From JADJOY01 sp016713535 [NCBI: Deltaproteobacteria bacterium] (GTDB taxonomy: Bacteria; JADJOY01): a stretch of DNA of 64,000 nt. The stretch covers positions 476,640-540,639 of the forward strand of contig JADJOY010000001.1 in assembly GCA_016713535.1 (NCBI GenBank), given 5' to 3'. The notes below the pieces were generated by a model, which ran no database searches, was not told the origin of the DNA, and worked only from the letters and a program-made list of their open reading frames with translations. Of this stretch, positions 11,140-20,520 are shown piece after piece. The position numbers and the translations under genes were made by a program. The stretch's first letter is position 1. Every line of letters begins with the position of its first letter.

Positions 11140-12432
11140 ATGCGTCGATGCCTGCTCCGTGTGATCCGGGTGCTGAGCGCGTTCCTCGCGCTCGTCGGCG
11201 TTCGCCCCGCGACCGCCAGCGACTTCAACTACGCCGACGTGTTCCCCGGCGATCGCGCCGCCGGCATGGGCGGCGCCTACACCGCGATCGCGAACGACGC
11301 CACCGGCACCTATTACAACCCCGCCGGGCTGGTCTACGCGCCGTACGCGAGCGTGTCGGTCTCGGCGAACGCGTTCGCCTGGCGGAACCAGACGCTCCGC
11401 GACTCCTTCTTCGGCGAAGACGTCGAGTTCGAGAGCTCGGCCTTCTATCCCTCGGCGGTCGCGTCGGCCATCAAGCTGCAGGATCACCCCGAGGTCGCGT
11501 TCGGGTTCTCGGTCGTGGTCCCGCACGCCATCAGCGCGAGCAGCAAGCAGCTCTATCGCCCCGACCTCTACGAGGGCATCGACACCCAGATCGGCTCGGA
11601 CTTCGAGACGACCCTGACGACGTATCAGCTCGGGCCGAGCGCCGCGCTCAGCCTCGGCCCGTCGCTCTCGGTCGGGATCACGCTCTACGGAATCTACGGT
11701 TCCAGCTCGAGCCGCATCGGGTTCACCACCCAGCAGACGCTCGAGGGACCCGACGGCGTGCCGCTCGTGACCGACTTCCGGTTCCAGAGCACCGAAGACC
11801 AAAGCCTCGGCTTCGCCAGCATCCTGGGGGTGCTGTGGTCGCCGGCCGATGGCGTGGAGCTCGGGCTCGCGCTTCGGCCCCCGGGTTACCAGCATCACGA
11901 GGCCACGGTGCGCACCACCGTGCTCGCGCTCAGCGACGATGGGGTGCTGGTGCCGAATCCGGATTTCGGCGAGGCCCAGGACATCGAGTTCGACGAGGGC
12001 GCGCCGGTGAGCCTCACGCCGGGAGTCGCGTGGCAGGCACTCGACCGCCTGTTGGTGAGCGTCGAGATGTCGTGGTTCGCAGGTCGTAGCTTCCACGTCG
12101 CCGGGACACCCGTGAGCCGCGAATCGACCTGGAACCTGAACGCTGGCGCCGAGTACCGGGTGCTGGACGAGGTCCCGGTACGGATCGGCTTCTTCACCAA
12201 CCGCACCTCTTCGCCCGCGCCCAAGCCGGGCGATACCCGATTCCTCGATCACGTCTCGGACTACGGCTTCACCTTCGGCGCCGCCTACGTGGTCTCGTAT
12301 GCGGAGGTCTCGGCCGGGCTGCGCATGTCGTGGGGAGACGGCGCCAGCGGTTCGCTGACCGACGCCTCGCAGGTCGTGGACGTGGACGCCGACGCGCCCG
12401 TGGTCTTCATCGGATCCGGCTACAAGTTCTGA
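11140..12432 (+). CDS. FadL/OmpP1-like outer-membrane protein, copy 1
   Basis: A 430-residue beta-barrel with a signal peptide (MRRCLLRVIRVLSAFLALVG, cleavage probably after ATA near residue 26). The mature N-terminus carries the OMPP1/FadL/TodX-type pattern: DVFPGDRAAGMGGAYTAIA followed by TYYNPAGL. The C-terminus is GSGYKF, ending in the Phe expected of outer-membrane barrels. Family members import hydrophobic compounds such as fatty acids or aromatics across the outer membrane; the substrate here is unknown. ATG 11140 is chosen because it directly precedes the signal peptide and follows GGGAG; an upstream GTG at 11110 would only add Gly/Arg-rich residues. It is 20 bp from its paralogue. 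Confidence 0.75.
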   Translation: MRRCLLRVIRVLSAFLALVGVRPATASDFNYADVFPGDRAAGMGGAYTAIANDATGTYYNPAGLVYAPYASVSVSANAFAWRNQTLRDSFFGEDVEFESSAFYPSAVASAIKLQDHPEVAFGFSVVVPHAISASSKQLYRPDLYEGIDTQIGSDFETTLTTYQLGPSAALSLGPSLSVGITLYGIYGSSSSRIGFTTQQTLEGPDGVPLVTDFRFQSTEDQSLGFASILGVLWSPADGVELGLALRPPGYQHHEATVRTTVLALSDDGVLVPNPDFGEAQDIEFDEGAPVSLTPGVAWQALDRLLVSVEMSWFAGRSFHVAGTPVSRESTWNLNAGAEYRVLDEVPVRIGFFTNRTSSPAPKPGDTRFLDHVSDYGFTFGAAYVVSYAEVSAGLRMSWGDGASGSLTDASQVVDVDADAPVVFIGSGYKF

Positions 12433-12452
12433 ACGATCGGAGGCGGCTGCAG

Positions 12453-13751
12453 ATGCCAGGTGGGTTCGCGATCGCGGTTCGGCGCGGCTTGGGGGGCCTG
12501 ACCGTGTTCCTCGCCCTCGTGTGGCTCGGCCATGGCCGGGCTTCGGCCGGCGTCAACACCTACGCCGACGTGTTCCCGGGGGACCGCGCAGCCGGCCTCG
12601 GCGGTGCCTACGTGGCGCTCTCCGAGGACGGCAGCGGCGCCTACTACAACCCGGCCGGATTGGTGCGGATCCGGTTCGCGGACGTGTCGCTGTCGGCGAG
12701 CGCCTACCAGTACCAGAGCCTCACCGCGGATCAGGCCTTCTTCGGCCGCGACTGGACCCGCCGCGGCGGGCTCTTCGTGCCCACCAGCTTCGGCGCGATC
12801 CGCCGCTTCGGCGACGTGGCCGTCGGCCTCTCGATCGCCGTGCCCGAGGCCTACGACCTGCGCACCAGCACCGTCTATCGCGCCGTCGAGATCTCGGGGT
12901 TCCCGTTCGATCTCGATCACGACTTCAAGGACGCCGGCCAGACCTACGACGTCGGACCGACGTTCGCGTGGGCGATCACACCCGAGCTCTCGGTGGGCGC
13001 GACGGTCTACTACGTGTACGGCACCCGCGACCGTTCCAGCTTCTTCAAGATCATCGACTCGACCGACCCGAGCTTCGTGCCGGGGGTGAGCTTCGCCACC
13101 AGCGAGGAGACGGTGACCGGCTTCACCGGCTCGCTCGGCGTGCTGTGGGAGCCCGACCCCTGCTGGCGCCTCGGCCTGCGCATCCGGCCACCCGCCGACC
13201 TTCACCACTTCCGCAAGTCGCAGGAATCGGAGTTCCTCGGCCTGACCGATCCCCTCGGCCTGGTGCCGACGTTCGAGACCCCGGCGATCCTGAACAAGGG
13301 TTTCACGGAAGGCGTTCCCGGCAACGCAACGCTCGGTGGGGCGTGGATGCCGAGCGACGAGCTCACGGTGTCGATCGACGTCTCCTATTTTCTCGAGGAG
13401 GACTATCCCGGCTTCGTCACGCCGGTGCGCCGCGAGCCGACCTGGAACGTGAGCGCGGGTGCCGAGTACTACGTTCACCCGAGGGTGCCGCTCCGGCTGG
13501 GCTTCTACACCAACAACTCGTCCGCACCCGACGTCCAGGCGGGCGTCTCCGGACAACGCGAGAAGACCGACTTCTACGGCTTCACCTTCGGCGCCAACTG
13601 GGTCTCCGAGCACACCGAGCTCGGCCTCGGCCTGCGCCAGGGGTTCGCGGTGGGCAAGATGCTCGCGGCGACGGTCGAGAGCGAGGCGCCGGTGTCCGAC
13701 GTCCACGGCACCGAGACCGCGGTGTTCCTGGCGTCGCGCTACAAGTTCTGA
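12453..13751 (+). CDS. FadL/OmpP1-like outer-membrane protein, copy 2
   Basis: A 432-residue paralogue of the preceding gene, with the same mature N-terminus (YADVFPGDRAAGLGGAYVAL, then YYNPAGLVRI) and the same ending, SRYKF. A signal peptide runs through about residue 32 (GLTVFLALVWLGHGRASA). ATG 12453 follows GGAGG by 9 bp, which fixes the start. The two genes form a tandem duplication and probable operon. Sequences have diverged widely outside the conserved ends and a few strands such as SLGVLWEPDPCWRLGLRIRPP, so they may handle different substrates. The 3' end overlaps the convergent aminotransferase gene by 13 bp. Confidence 0.75.
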   Translation: MPGGFAIAVRRGLGGLTVFLALVWLGHGRASAGVNTYADVFPGDRAAGLGGAYVALSEDGSGAYYNPAGLVRIRFADVSLSASAYQYQSLTADQAFFGRDWTRRGGLFVPTSFGAIRRFGDVAVGLSIAVPEAYDLRTSTVYRAVEISGFPFDLDHDFKDAGQTYDVGPTFAWAITPELSVGATVYYVYGTRDRSSFFKIIDSTDPSFVPGVSFATSEETVTGFTGSLGVLWEPDPCWRLGLRIRPPADLHHFRKSQESEFLGLTDPLGLVPTFETPAILNKGFTEGVPGNATLGGAWMPSDELTVSIDVSYFLEEDYPGFVTPVRREPTWNVSAGAEYYVHPRVPLRLGFYTNNSSAPDVQAGVSGQREKTDFYGFTFGANWVSEHTELGLGLRQGFAVGKMLAATVESEAPVSDVHGTETAVFLASRYKF

Positions 13752-14962
13752 GCTGGCCGCTGGGACGGCTCGAACGCGCGCGCCACGCGAGCGACGCGTT
13801 CGATGTCGCCGGGTCGAACCCCGGCGTGGATCGGGATCTGGATGCTCTCGGCCAGGAGCCGCCGTGCCACGGGGAACTCGCCGCGCGGGTCGAAGCGGGC
13901 GCCGTTGTCGTGCATGAGGTGGTGACCGGTGTCGATGCCCGCACCGAGCAACCGGCGCGCGAGCTCGGCGCGGCGCTCGGCCAGGATCACGTAGAAGTAC
14001 GCGACGCCGCGCGTGGCGGGACGGTCGCGCAGTCGTGGAATCGTGGGTGGCAGCGCGTCGTCGAGCGCATCGGCGAGTGCGCGGCGGCGGTCGATGTCGG
14101 CTCGCAGGTGGGCCACGTGGTCGAGCGCGACGCGCGCCGAGAGCTCCGAGATCGGTCCCCAGCTCGCGGTGCCGCCGGGGCGGTTCGCGACCGCCTGGTA
14201 GCTCGACGCGAGGTCGCCGCCGCGGCGGGCGAGCCCGGTGAGCAGCGGATACGCGGTGAGGGTGAAGAGCGCCCGTCGCGTCGCCAGCCAGAGCGCCGCC
14301 CCCTTGAGCGCGCGTTTCACGGTCGCCGCCCTGGGCTCGGGGGGGGCGAGGGCCAGCGCCTGGCGCACCGCGGCGGCGAAGCGCACGTCGGCCGTGAGCA
14401 CCGCGCCGCCGCCGAAGCCGGTGAAGGGCTTGGTGAAGTTGAAGCTCAGGTAGCCCGCGACGCCGAAGGTGCCGACGGGCTGGCCGCGAGCGGTCGCGCC
14501 GATGGCGTGGGTGGCGTCTTCGATCAGGGGCAGGCCGTGCTCGTCGCAGACGGCCAGAGTGGCGTCGAGATCGGCGACTCGCCCGAAGTGGTGGGCCGTC
14601 ACCACGGCGGACACCGAGGCGTCGAGGAGCGGCGGGAGGAGCCGCGCGTCGGGGTTGGCGTCGAGCGGATCGGAATCGACGAAGCGCGCCTCGTGGTCGA
14701 GGTCGCCGAGGGTGTCGGGAACGCTCATGTCCGTGTAGCAGGGCACCACCACGCGCGAGCCGCGCCGCAGCTCGAGCGCCCTCACGATCGCACCCAGCGC
14801 CGCGCGGCCCGACGCCGCCGTCACCACGTGCGGCACGTCGAGCTCGCGGGAGAGCGCGCGCTCGAGCGCCGCCGCCGCGCCGCTCGGCGGCGAGAGCAAC
14901 CCCCGCGCGATCGTCACCACGTCGCGTGGCGCGAAGTCGATCGTCCGCCGGGCCACCGCCAT
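13739..14962 (-). CDS. DegT/DnrJ/EryC1-family PLP aminotransferase
   Basis: A 407-residue fold-type I PLP enzyme of the sugar-aminotransferase superfamily. Visible elements: the cofactor-contact segment LPLIEDATHAIGA, with the Asp expected to pair with the pyridine nitrogen, and the Schiff-base Lys178 in YLSFNFTKPFTGFGGG. The small domain follows, with YFYVILAERRAELARRL. Family members transaminate nucleotide-linked keto-sugars or act as dehydratases or regulators; the substrate is not evident and no sugar-nucleotide genes lie nearby. It is oriented with putA (74 bp apart) and overlaps the end of the second outer-membrane gene convergently. Confidence 0.75.
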   Translation of the reverse strand: MAVARRTIDFAPRDVVTIARGLLSPPSGAAAALERALSRELDVPHVVTAASGRAALGAIVRALELRRGSRVVVPCYTDMSVPDTLGDLDHEARFVDSDPLDANPDARLLPPLLDASVSAVVTAHHFGRVADLDATLAVCDEHGLPLIEDATHAIGATARGQPVGTFGVAGYLSFNFTKPFTGFGGGAVLTADVRFAAAVRQALALAPPEPRAATVKRALKGAALWLATRRALFTLTAYPLLTGLARRGGDLASSYQAVANRPGGTASWGPISELSARVALDHVAHLRADIDRRRALADALDDALPPTIPRLRDRPATRGVAYFYVILAERRAELARRLLGAGIDTGHHLMHDNGARFDPRGEFPVARRLLAESIQIPIHAGVRPGDIERVARVARAFEPSQRPAQNL

Positions 14963-15036
14963 CCCGGCTACGTAGCAAGGCGCCTTGGCGCGAGCAAGCG
15001 AGGGACCGCCTCGATCGCGGGACGGCGCGCGGGGTC

Positions 15037-18000
15037 CTATGGCAGGAACGCGTCCGCCCGCGGGTCGATCCAGCCGTGGCGCTGGGTGTCCATCGAGATC
15101 GATTGCTCGCGCAGGAAGGGCAGCAGGTCGCGGTCGGTGCCGGTGCGCTCTCGCGGCACATCACCACGCGCGTCACCCCGGGTAGCCGCGCGATCAGCGC
15201 GTCGCACGGCTCGCGAGCGGCGTCGGAGACCGCGACGGCGGCACCCGCGGCGCGCGCGGCATCCTGGCGAAGCCGGACCATCAGCGGATCGTCGCCGTCC
15301 TCGATGCGGATCACCACGCCGGGACACGGGCGATCGCGGAGCAGGTTGAGCTGGCCGGGAATGCGCTGGGTGTGACGGGGGCTGCCGAGCCCGCCACGCT
15401 CGTAGCGGGTGACCTCGCTCACATGGCCGGTCACGCGCACGAGCTGCGCCGCGTACTTGGGCCCCCCGGCCTTGGCGCCCGGGCCGAGGCCCGAGAGGCC
15501 CCAGCCTCCGAAGGGTTGACGATCGACGACCGCACCGACCAGGGGCCGGTTCACGTAGAGGTTGCCGGCCCGGAGGTGCTCGATCCAGTGGCGCCACTCG
15601 GACTCGTCGAGGCTCTCGAGGGCGCTCGTCAACCCGTAGCCGCTCGCGTTGACCAGGTGGATCGCGTGGTCGAGGTCGCGCGCCCGCATCACGCACGCGA
15701 CCGGCCCGAAGAGCTCCTCGCGGTGGCCAGGTGAGCCCTCCTGCACGTCCCACACGATCCCGGGCGAGAGGTGACGCGGGCCGACGAGCCGGGGCGCGAG
15801 CGCCCAGCGCTCGCCGGGGGGCAGCTCGCGCAGCACGGCGCTCAGCGCGGGGCCGGGCTCGGCGGCGAGCGGCGCGAGCTCCGTGGCCGGATCCGTGGCT
15901 GGACCGAGGCGCAGCGTGGACGCGGCCTCCACCAGGCGGCGCTCGAAGCTCGGGTCGTCGAAGACATCGGCCTCGGCCACGATCAGCGACGCCGCCGAGC
16001 ACTTCTGGCCACCGTGGGAGAAGGCGCCTCGCAGGATGTCGGCGATGGCGCGGTCGCGGTCGGCGGTGGCGGTGACGATGATCGCGTTCTTGCCGCCGGT
16101 CTCGGCGAAGATCGGGAGCTCGGGCCGCGCCGCGAGCAGGCGGCGAGCGGTCGCCGTGCTGCCGGTGAACACCAGCGCGTCCAGGCTCGGGTGCGCGACC
16201 AGTCGTTCGGCGCCGTCGCTCTCGCACGGCACGAGCTGGAGTGCGTCGCGGGGGACGCCCGCGTCCCACAGCGCCTGGCTGCCGAGCGAGGCGACCTCCT
16301 CGGCGAGCGGAGACGGCTTGAGCAGCACGCGATTGCCGCCGACGAGCGCGGCGAGCACGCCGCCGAGCGGGATCGCGAGCGGGAAGTTCCACGGCGCGAT
16401 CACCGCGACGGCACCGCGCGGAACGAGCGTGATCCGGCGATCGGCGGCGAGCGTGTCGAGCGTGCGCGCGTAGTAGGCCGCGTAGTCGATCGCCTCGGCG
16501 ATCTCGGGGTCGGCGTCGGCGGGCGTCTTCGAGGTCTCATGGGCCATCGCGGCCATGAGCGCGAAGCGGCGTTCGGCGAGCGCGTTCGCGGCGGCGAGCA
16601 GGATCTCGCGGCGTTCACCGAGCGAACGGGTGCCCCAGCCCGAGGGATCGGCGGCCGCCCGCGCCACGGCCTCGCCGACCGCGGCGGCGGACACCCGCGC
16701 TGCGGTCGCCACCGGCCGCGCGGCGCGCCCACGGAGGGCGGCGCCGAGCGCCGCGCGATTCGGTGCGCGGGCCCAGTCGGTCTCGGGAGCGTTGCGGAAG
16801 GCCGCCTCGCGCCGCTCGCCGGCGGACGGCGCGTCGAGCACGGGCCGATCCTCCCTGCTCCGGCGCAGCGCCGCGCGGAAGCGGCCCTCCTCCCCGCGCC
16901 ACTCGGCGTCGCCGACCTGCATGGTGAACGCGTGGCGAAGGAAATGCTCGGGCGCCGCGTTCTCGTCGAGCCGGCGCAGGAGGTACGCCACCGCGCTCAG
17001 GACCTCGTCGTCGGTGGAGGCCGGTGCATACACGAGAACGTCGGGTGTCTCCTCGGCGACCGAGCGCAGCAGCGGCTCGGCCATGCCGTGGAGCATCTCG
17101 ATGGTGAGCCGGTCGAGGGTGCCGCGCTCGCGCGCGAGCGTGATCGCGAGCGCGACGTCGAACAGGTTGTGCGAGGCCACCCCGACCCGCACGGCCCGGG
17201 CGTTCTCGGGCTCGAGCGCGATCGCGAGCATGCGCTTGAAGTGCACGTCGGTATCGCCCTTGGCCGCGAAGGTCGGCGGCGCGAGACCACGCAGGCGCGC
17301 TTCGAAGCGCTCGAGCCCCAAGTTGGCGCCCTTGACGAGGCGGATCCGGACGGGCGCGCCGCCCGCGTCGACTCGCGCTCTGGCCCAGCCGATCAACTCG
17401 CGCTGTACCTCGCTCGATTCCGGTAGGTACGCCTGCAGCGCGAGGCCATGCGTGCGATCGCGAAACCGTGGCTGCTCGAGGGCGGCGCGGAACGCCGCCA
17501 CCGTGAGCTCGAGATCGGCGAACGACTCCATGTCGAGGGACACGAGCTTCGCCGGACCCGCGGCCTCGTAGAGACGCGCCAGTGCCTTCACCGCTCGCGG
17601 CAGCAGCGCGTCGGTCGCGAGTGGGTGCGGGTGTGGGCAGAGCGCCGAGACCTTCACCGAGAGCGCCTCGACGTAGGGCCACGCGAGCGCGCGCTCGCAG
17701 CGCGTGAGCCAGGCTTCGGCCCCAGCGTGGGAGAGCACCGCTTCGCCTGCCCAGTTGAGGTTTACGCGGACGTGTTGCCTCCGCCGCCGCAACACGTAGC
17801 GCGCGATCGAGCCGGCCTCGCCCGGGATCAGGTAGCGGTGCAGCTCGTGCCGCAGGCCGGCAAGGAACGTGGGAACGGCGAGCGAAGGGCCGAGCGGAGC
17901 GAGCCGTCGCCACAGCTCGAGGAGCGCCTCGGTGGGAGCGCCGAGCAGGCGCGGTCGGCCGGCGAGCAGCGGGCGGACGACCGCCACGAGGCGGCGTGGA

Positions 18001-18191
18001 TCGCGCGGCCGGGCCGCGCGGTCGAGGAGCCGCGCCAGGAACGGGATCCCGTCGGGGTGAGCGAGAACCCTCGCGAGCCGTGCCTGGTCACGGGCCTCGG
18101 CCGGGGTCGTCAGCGAAGCCGAGCGCGCGAGTAACCGCTCGGCCAGGCCGACCGCCTCGCGCTCCAGCGCGGCGAAGTCGGCGGACCCCAT
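15037..18191 (-). CDS. putA: Bifunctional proline dehydrogenase / P5C dehydrogenase PutA (frameshift near C-terminus)
   Basis: A protein of about 1,050 residues oxidising proline to glutamate. The N-terminal half is the FAD-binding proline dehydrogenase barrel (VSLDMESFADLELT, ALQAYLPES, RIRLVKGANLGLE, VASHNLFDVALA). The C-terminal half is an aldehyde dehydrogenase with the general-base Glu in FAETGGKNAI, the nucleophile Cys in SHGGQKCSAASL, and APWNFPLAIPLGG. There is no N-terminal ribbon-helix-helix DNA-binding domain, so this is a short PutA that does not repress its own gene. The frame shifts near 15145-15152; the other frame gives a continuous tail, REQSISMDTQRHGW to ADAFLP, ending at TAG 15037. 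The tail has the look of the conserved PutA C-terminus, so a sequence error is likely. Confidence 0.9.
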
Positions 18192-18257
18192 AACGACATC
18201 AGGCTACCCCGGGTGGCGTGAGGCCGAGGCGAGTGGGTGGGCTGGCGCGTTCCGCCA

Positions 18258-18287
18258 TTGCGAGGCTCGACGGCGCTCGGCTATAAC
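18258..18287 (+). promoter_or_regulatory. Candidate sigma-70 promoter for the liv operon
   Basis: TTGCGA (18258-18263), 18 bp, then TATAAC (18282-18287). It sits 30 bp before livJ and after the divergent putA start. Confidence 0.5.
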
Positions 18288-18316
18288 GCGATCGCACGCA
18301 TTCGAGAGGAAATCCC

Positions 18317-19468
18317 ATGAAAACCAGGGTCTTTGGAGCGGTCCGGGTGGTCGCGATCGGGCTTGCGCTGGCGCTCGCCGCGAACGCCGTGATGGGCTCC
18401 GCCGCGCGCGCGGACGACATCCGCATCGGCCAGTACGTCTCCCTCACCGGCACCACCGCGACGTTCGGCCAGTCGATGAACAAGGGCGTCACGATGGCCA
18501 TCGACGAGACCAACTCGGCGGGTGGCTTGCTCGGCAAGAAGATCACGCTGATCACCGAGGACGACCAGTCGAAACCCGAGGAAGCCAAGACCGCGGCGAT
18601 CAAGCTGATCAAGCAGCAGCGGGTGGTGGCGCTGCTCGGCGAGATCGCGAGCAGCCGCTCGCTCGCCGCGGCGCCCGAGGCGCAGCGCGCCGGCATCCCG
18701 ATGGTGACCCCGGCCTCCACGAACCCGAAGGTCACGCAGGTCGGCGACTACATCTTCCGCACCTGCTTCATCGATCCGTTTCAGGGCAGCACCATGGCCA
18801 AGTTCGCCCACGACACCCTCAAGGCGAACCAGGTGGCGATCCTGAAGGACGTCAAGAACGACTACAGCGTCGGGCTCGCGGAGTTCTTCGAGAAGACCTT
18901 CACCGGGCTCGGCGGGCAGGTCGTGGCGACCGAGAGCTACTCGGAGGGAGACACGGAGTTCCGCGCCGTGCTCACCGCGATCCGGTCCAAGAACCCGCAG
19001 GCCATCTACGTGCCCGGCTATTACACCGAGGTCGGCCTCATTGCGCGTCAGGCGCGAGAGCTCGGCCTCAAGGTGCCGCTCCTCGGCGGAGACGGCTGGG
19101 ACTCGGAGAAGACCCTGGAGATCGGCGGCGACGCCGTCAACGGCAGCTACTACACCAACCACCTTTCCGCCGAGGATCCGAGCCCGGTGGTGCAGGGCTT
19201 CATCCAGAAGTTCAAGGCGAAGCACGGCGAGGTGCCGGACGCGATGGCCGTGCTCGGCTACGACGCCGGCCGCATCCTGATCGACGCGATCAAGCGCGCC
19301 GGCTCGACCGACGGCGCCAAGATCCGCGACGCGCTCGCGCAGACCAAGGACTTCCCGGGTGTATCGGGCTCGATCACGATCGACGCCGACCGCAACTCGA
19401 AGAAGAACATCGTGGTGCTCAAGATCGAAGGCGGAAAGGTCAAGTTCCAGACCTCGATCGCCCCTTGA
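18317..19468 (+). CDS. livJ: Branched-chain amino-acid ABC transporter substrate-binding protein
   Basis: A 383-residue periplasmic binding protein of the type I Leu/Ile/Val fold. The signal peptide covers about residues 1-32, ending ARA before DDIRIGQYVSLTGTTATFG, the usual mature start of LivJ/LivK-type proteins. Ligand-contact regions are recognisable: IPMVTPASTNPKVT (Ser/Thr pocket) and IYVPGYYTEVGLIARQ. ATG 18317 follows AGAGGAAA. It heads livJ-H-M-G-F. The family also binds urea, amides and aromatic acids, so substrate specificity is open; the thiolase downstream hints at a carboxylate or acyl-linked substrate. Confidence 0.85.
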   Translation: MKTRVFGAVRVVAIGLALALAANAVMGSAARADDIRIGQYVSLTGTTATFGQSMNKGVTMAIDETNSAGGLLGKKITLITEDDQSKPEEAKTAAIKLIKQQRVVALLGEIASSRSLAAAPEAQRAGIPMVTPASTNPKVTQVGDYIFRTCFIDPFQGSTMAKFAHDTLKANQVAILKDVKNDYSVGLAEFFEKTFTGLGGQVVATESYSEGDTEFRAVLTAIRSKNPQAIYVPGYYTEVGLIARQARELGLKVPLLGGDGWDSEKTLEIGGDAVNGSYYTNHLSAEDPSPVVQGFIQKFKAKHGEVPDAMAVLGYDAGRILIDAIKRAGSTDGAKIRDALAQTKDFPGVSGSITIDADRNSKKNIVVLKIEGGKVKFQTSIAP

Positions 19469-19488
19469 TGGAGCGACGGGCGATGGAG

Positions 19489-19508
19489 GGTCGCGGTCCC
19501 TCGCGACC
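19489..19508. terminator. Hairpin after livJ
   Basis: A perfect 7-bp stem GGTCGCG/CGCGACC with a 6-nt loop, 21 bp past the livJ stop and without a T-run. It probably lowers read-through or stabilises the livJ mRNA, as is common after binding-protein genes. Confidence 0.45.
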
Positions 19509-19566
19509 GCCTCGCCGGCGGGACGGCGCCAGCTGGCAGCTTCGATCGGTGACGGCTGCGCCGGCG

Positions 19567-19585
19567 GGCGGGGGTGAACCCCGCC
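19567..19585. repeat. REP-like palindrome before livH
   Basis: A perfect 7-bp stem GGCGGGG/CCCCGCC with loop GTGAA, followed by CCTAC. It is 28 bp upstream of livH. It resembles the GC-rich palindromes in the 4919-5374 spacer. Confidence 0.45.
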
Positions 19586-19613
19586 CCTACAGATCCCGTG
19601 TGAACTGGATCGC

Positions 19614-20517
19614 ATGAGCACGTTCGTCCAGCAGGTCCTGAACGGGCTCGCGTGGGGGTCGGTGTATGCGCTGATCGCCCTCGGCTACACGATGGTCTAC
19701 GGAGTCCTCAAGCTCATCAACTTCGCTCACGGCGAGGTCTACATGATGGGCGCGATGGCCGGTTACTACGTCGGTCGCTGGGCGCAGAAGGCCGAGCTGC
19801 CGATGCCGCTCAGGCTACCGGTCACGCTGCTCGGCGCGATGGCGGCGTGCGCGGTCCTCGGCTTCCTGATCGAGCGCTTCGCGTACCGGCCGCTCCGGCA
19901 GGCCAACCGGCTCTCGGTGCTGATCACCGCGATCGGCGTGTCGCTGCTGCTCCAGAACGGTGGTCAGCTCGTGTTCGGCGCCGACCCCAAGTACTTCCCG
20001 CAGGTGCTGAGCTACTCCGAGGTGGTCAACACCGGCGGTGTGGTGCTCTCGAACATCCAGCTCGTGATCATGGTCACGGCCGTCGCGCTCATGGCGGCGC
20101 TCAACCTGTTCGTGCAGAAGACCCGCTCGGGACGCGCGATGCGCGCCGTGGCCAACGACAAGGCGGCGGCTCAGCTCGTCGGGATCTCGGTCGACCGGAT
20201 CATCTCGCTCACCTTCGTGATCGGCTCCGTGCTCGCGGCGGCCGCGGGGGTGCTGGTCGGGCTCTCGAACCCCAAGGTCGACCCGCTCATGGGGATCATG
20301 CCGGGGCTCAAGGCCTTCGTGGCCGCCGTGCTGGGCGGGATCGGCAACATCCCGGGCGCGATGCTGGGGGGGCGTGCTGCTCGGGCTGGTCGAGACGCTG
20401 GTCTCGGCGATCGGCCTCTCGACCTACCGTGACGCGATCGCGTTCGCGCTCCTGATCGGCTTCTTGCTCTTCAAGCCCACCGGTCTCATGGGTCGGCCGG
20501 ACGTCGAGAAGGTCTGA
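19614..20517 (+). CDS. livH: Branched-chain amino-acid ABC transporter permease LivH (frameshift in a G run)
   Basis: Inner-membrane permease of the Liv transporter, about 300 residues and eight or so membrane helices (GLAWGSVYALIALGYTMVYG at the N-terminus, FAHGEVYMMGAM next). The family motif around ILGGIGNIPGAMLGG is present as AVLGGIGNIPGAMLGG. The frame breaks in a run of seven G at 20366-20372; six G would give GGVLLGLVETLVS and the normal C-terminus ending KPTGLMGRPDVEKV at TGA 20517. This is the clearest homopolymer error of the window. livM follows 3 bp later. Confidence 0.92.
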
Positions 20518-20520
20518 GCT

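Noticed and set aside
12420-18191. A single open frame of about 1,900 codons on the minus strand
   Set aside because: Only its first part is PutA. The rest runs antisense or out of frame to the two outer-membrane genes and the aminotransferase gene; low stop density in GC-rich DNA explains it.
20366-20372. Programmed frameshift in livH
   Set aside because: A G7 run could in principle slip, but there is no downstream structure or stimulator pattern, and single-base errors recur in unrelated genes here.
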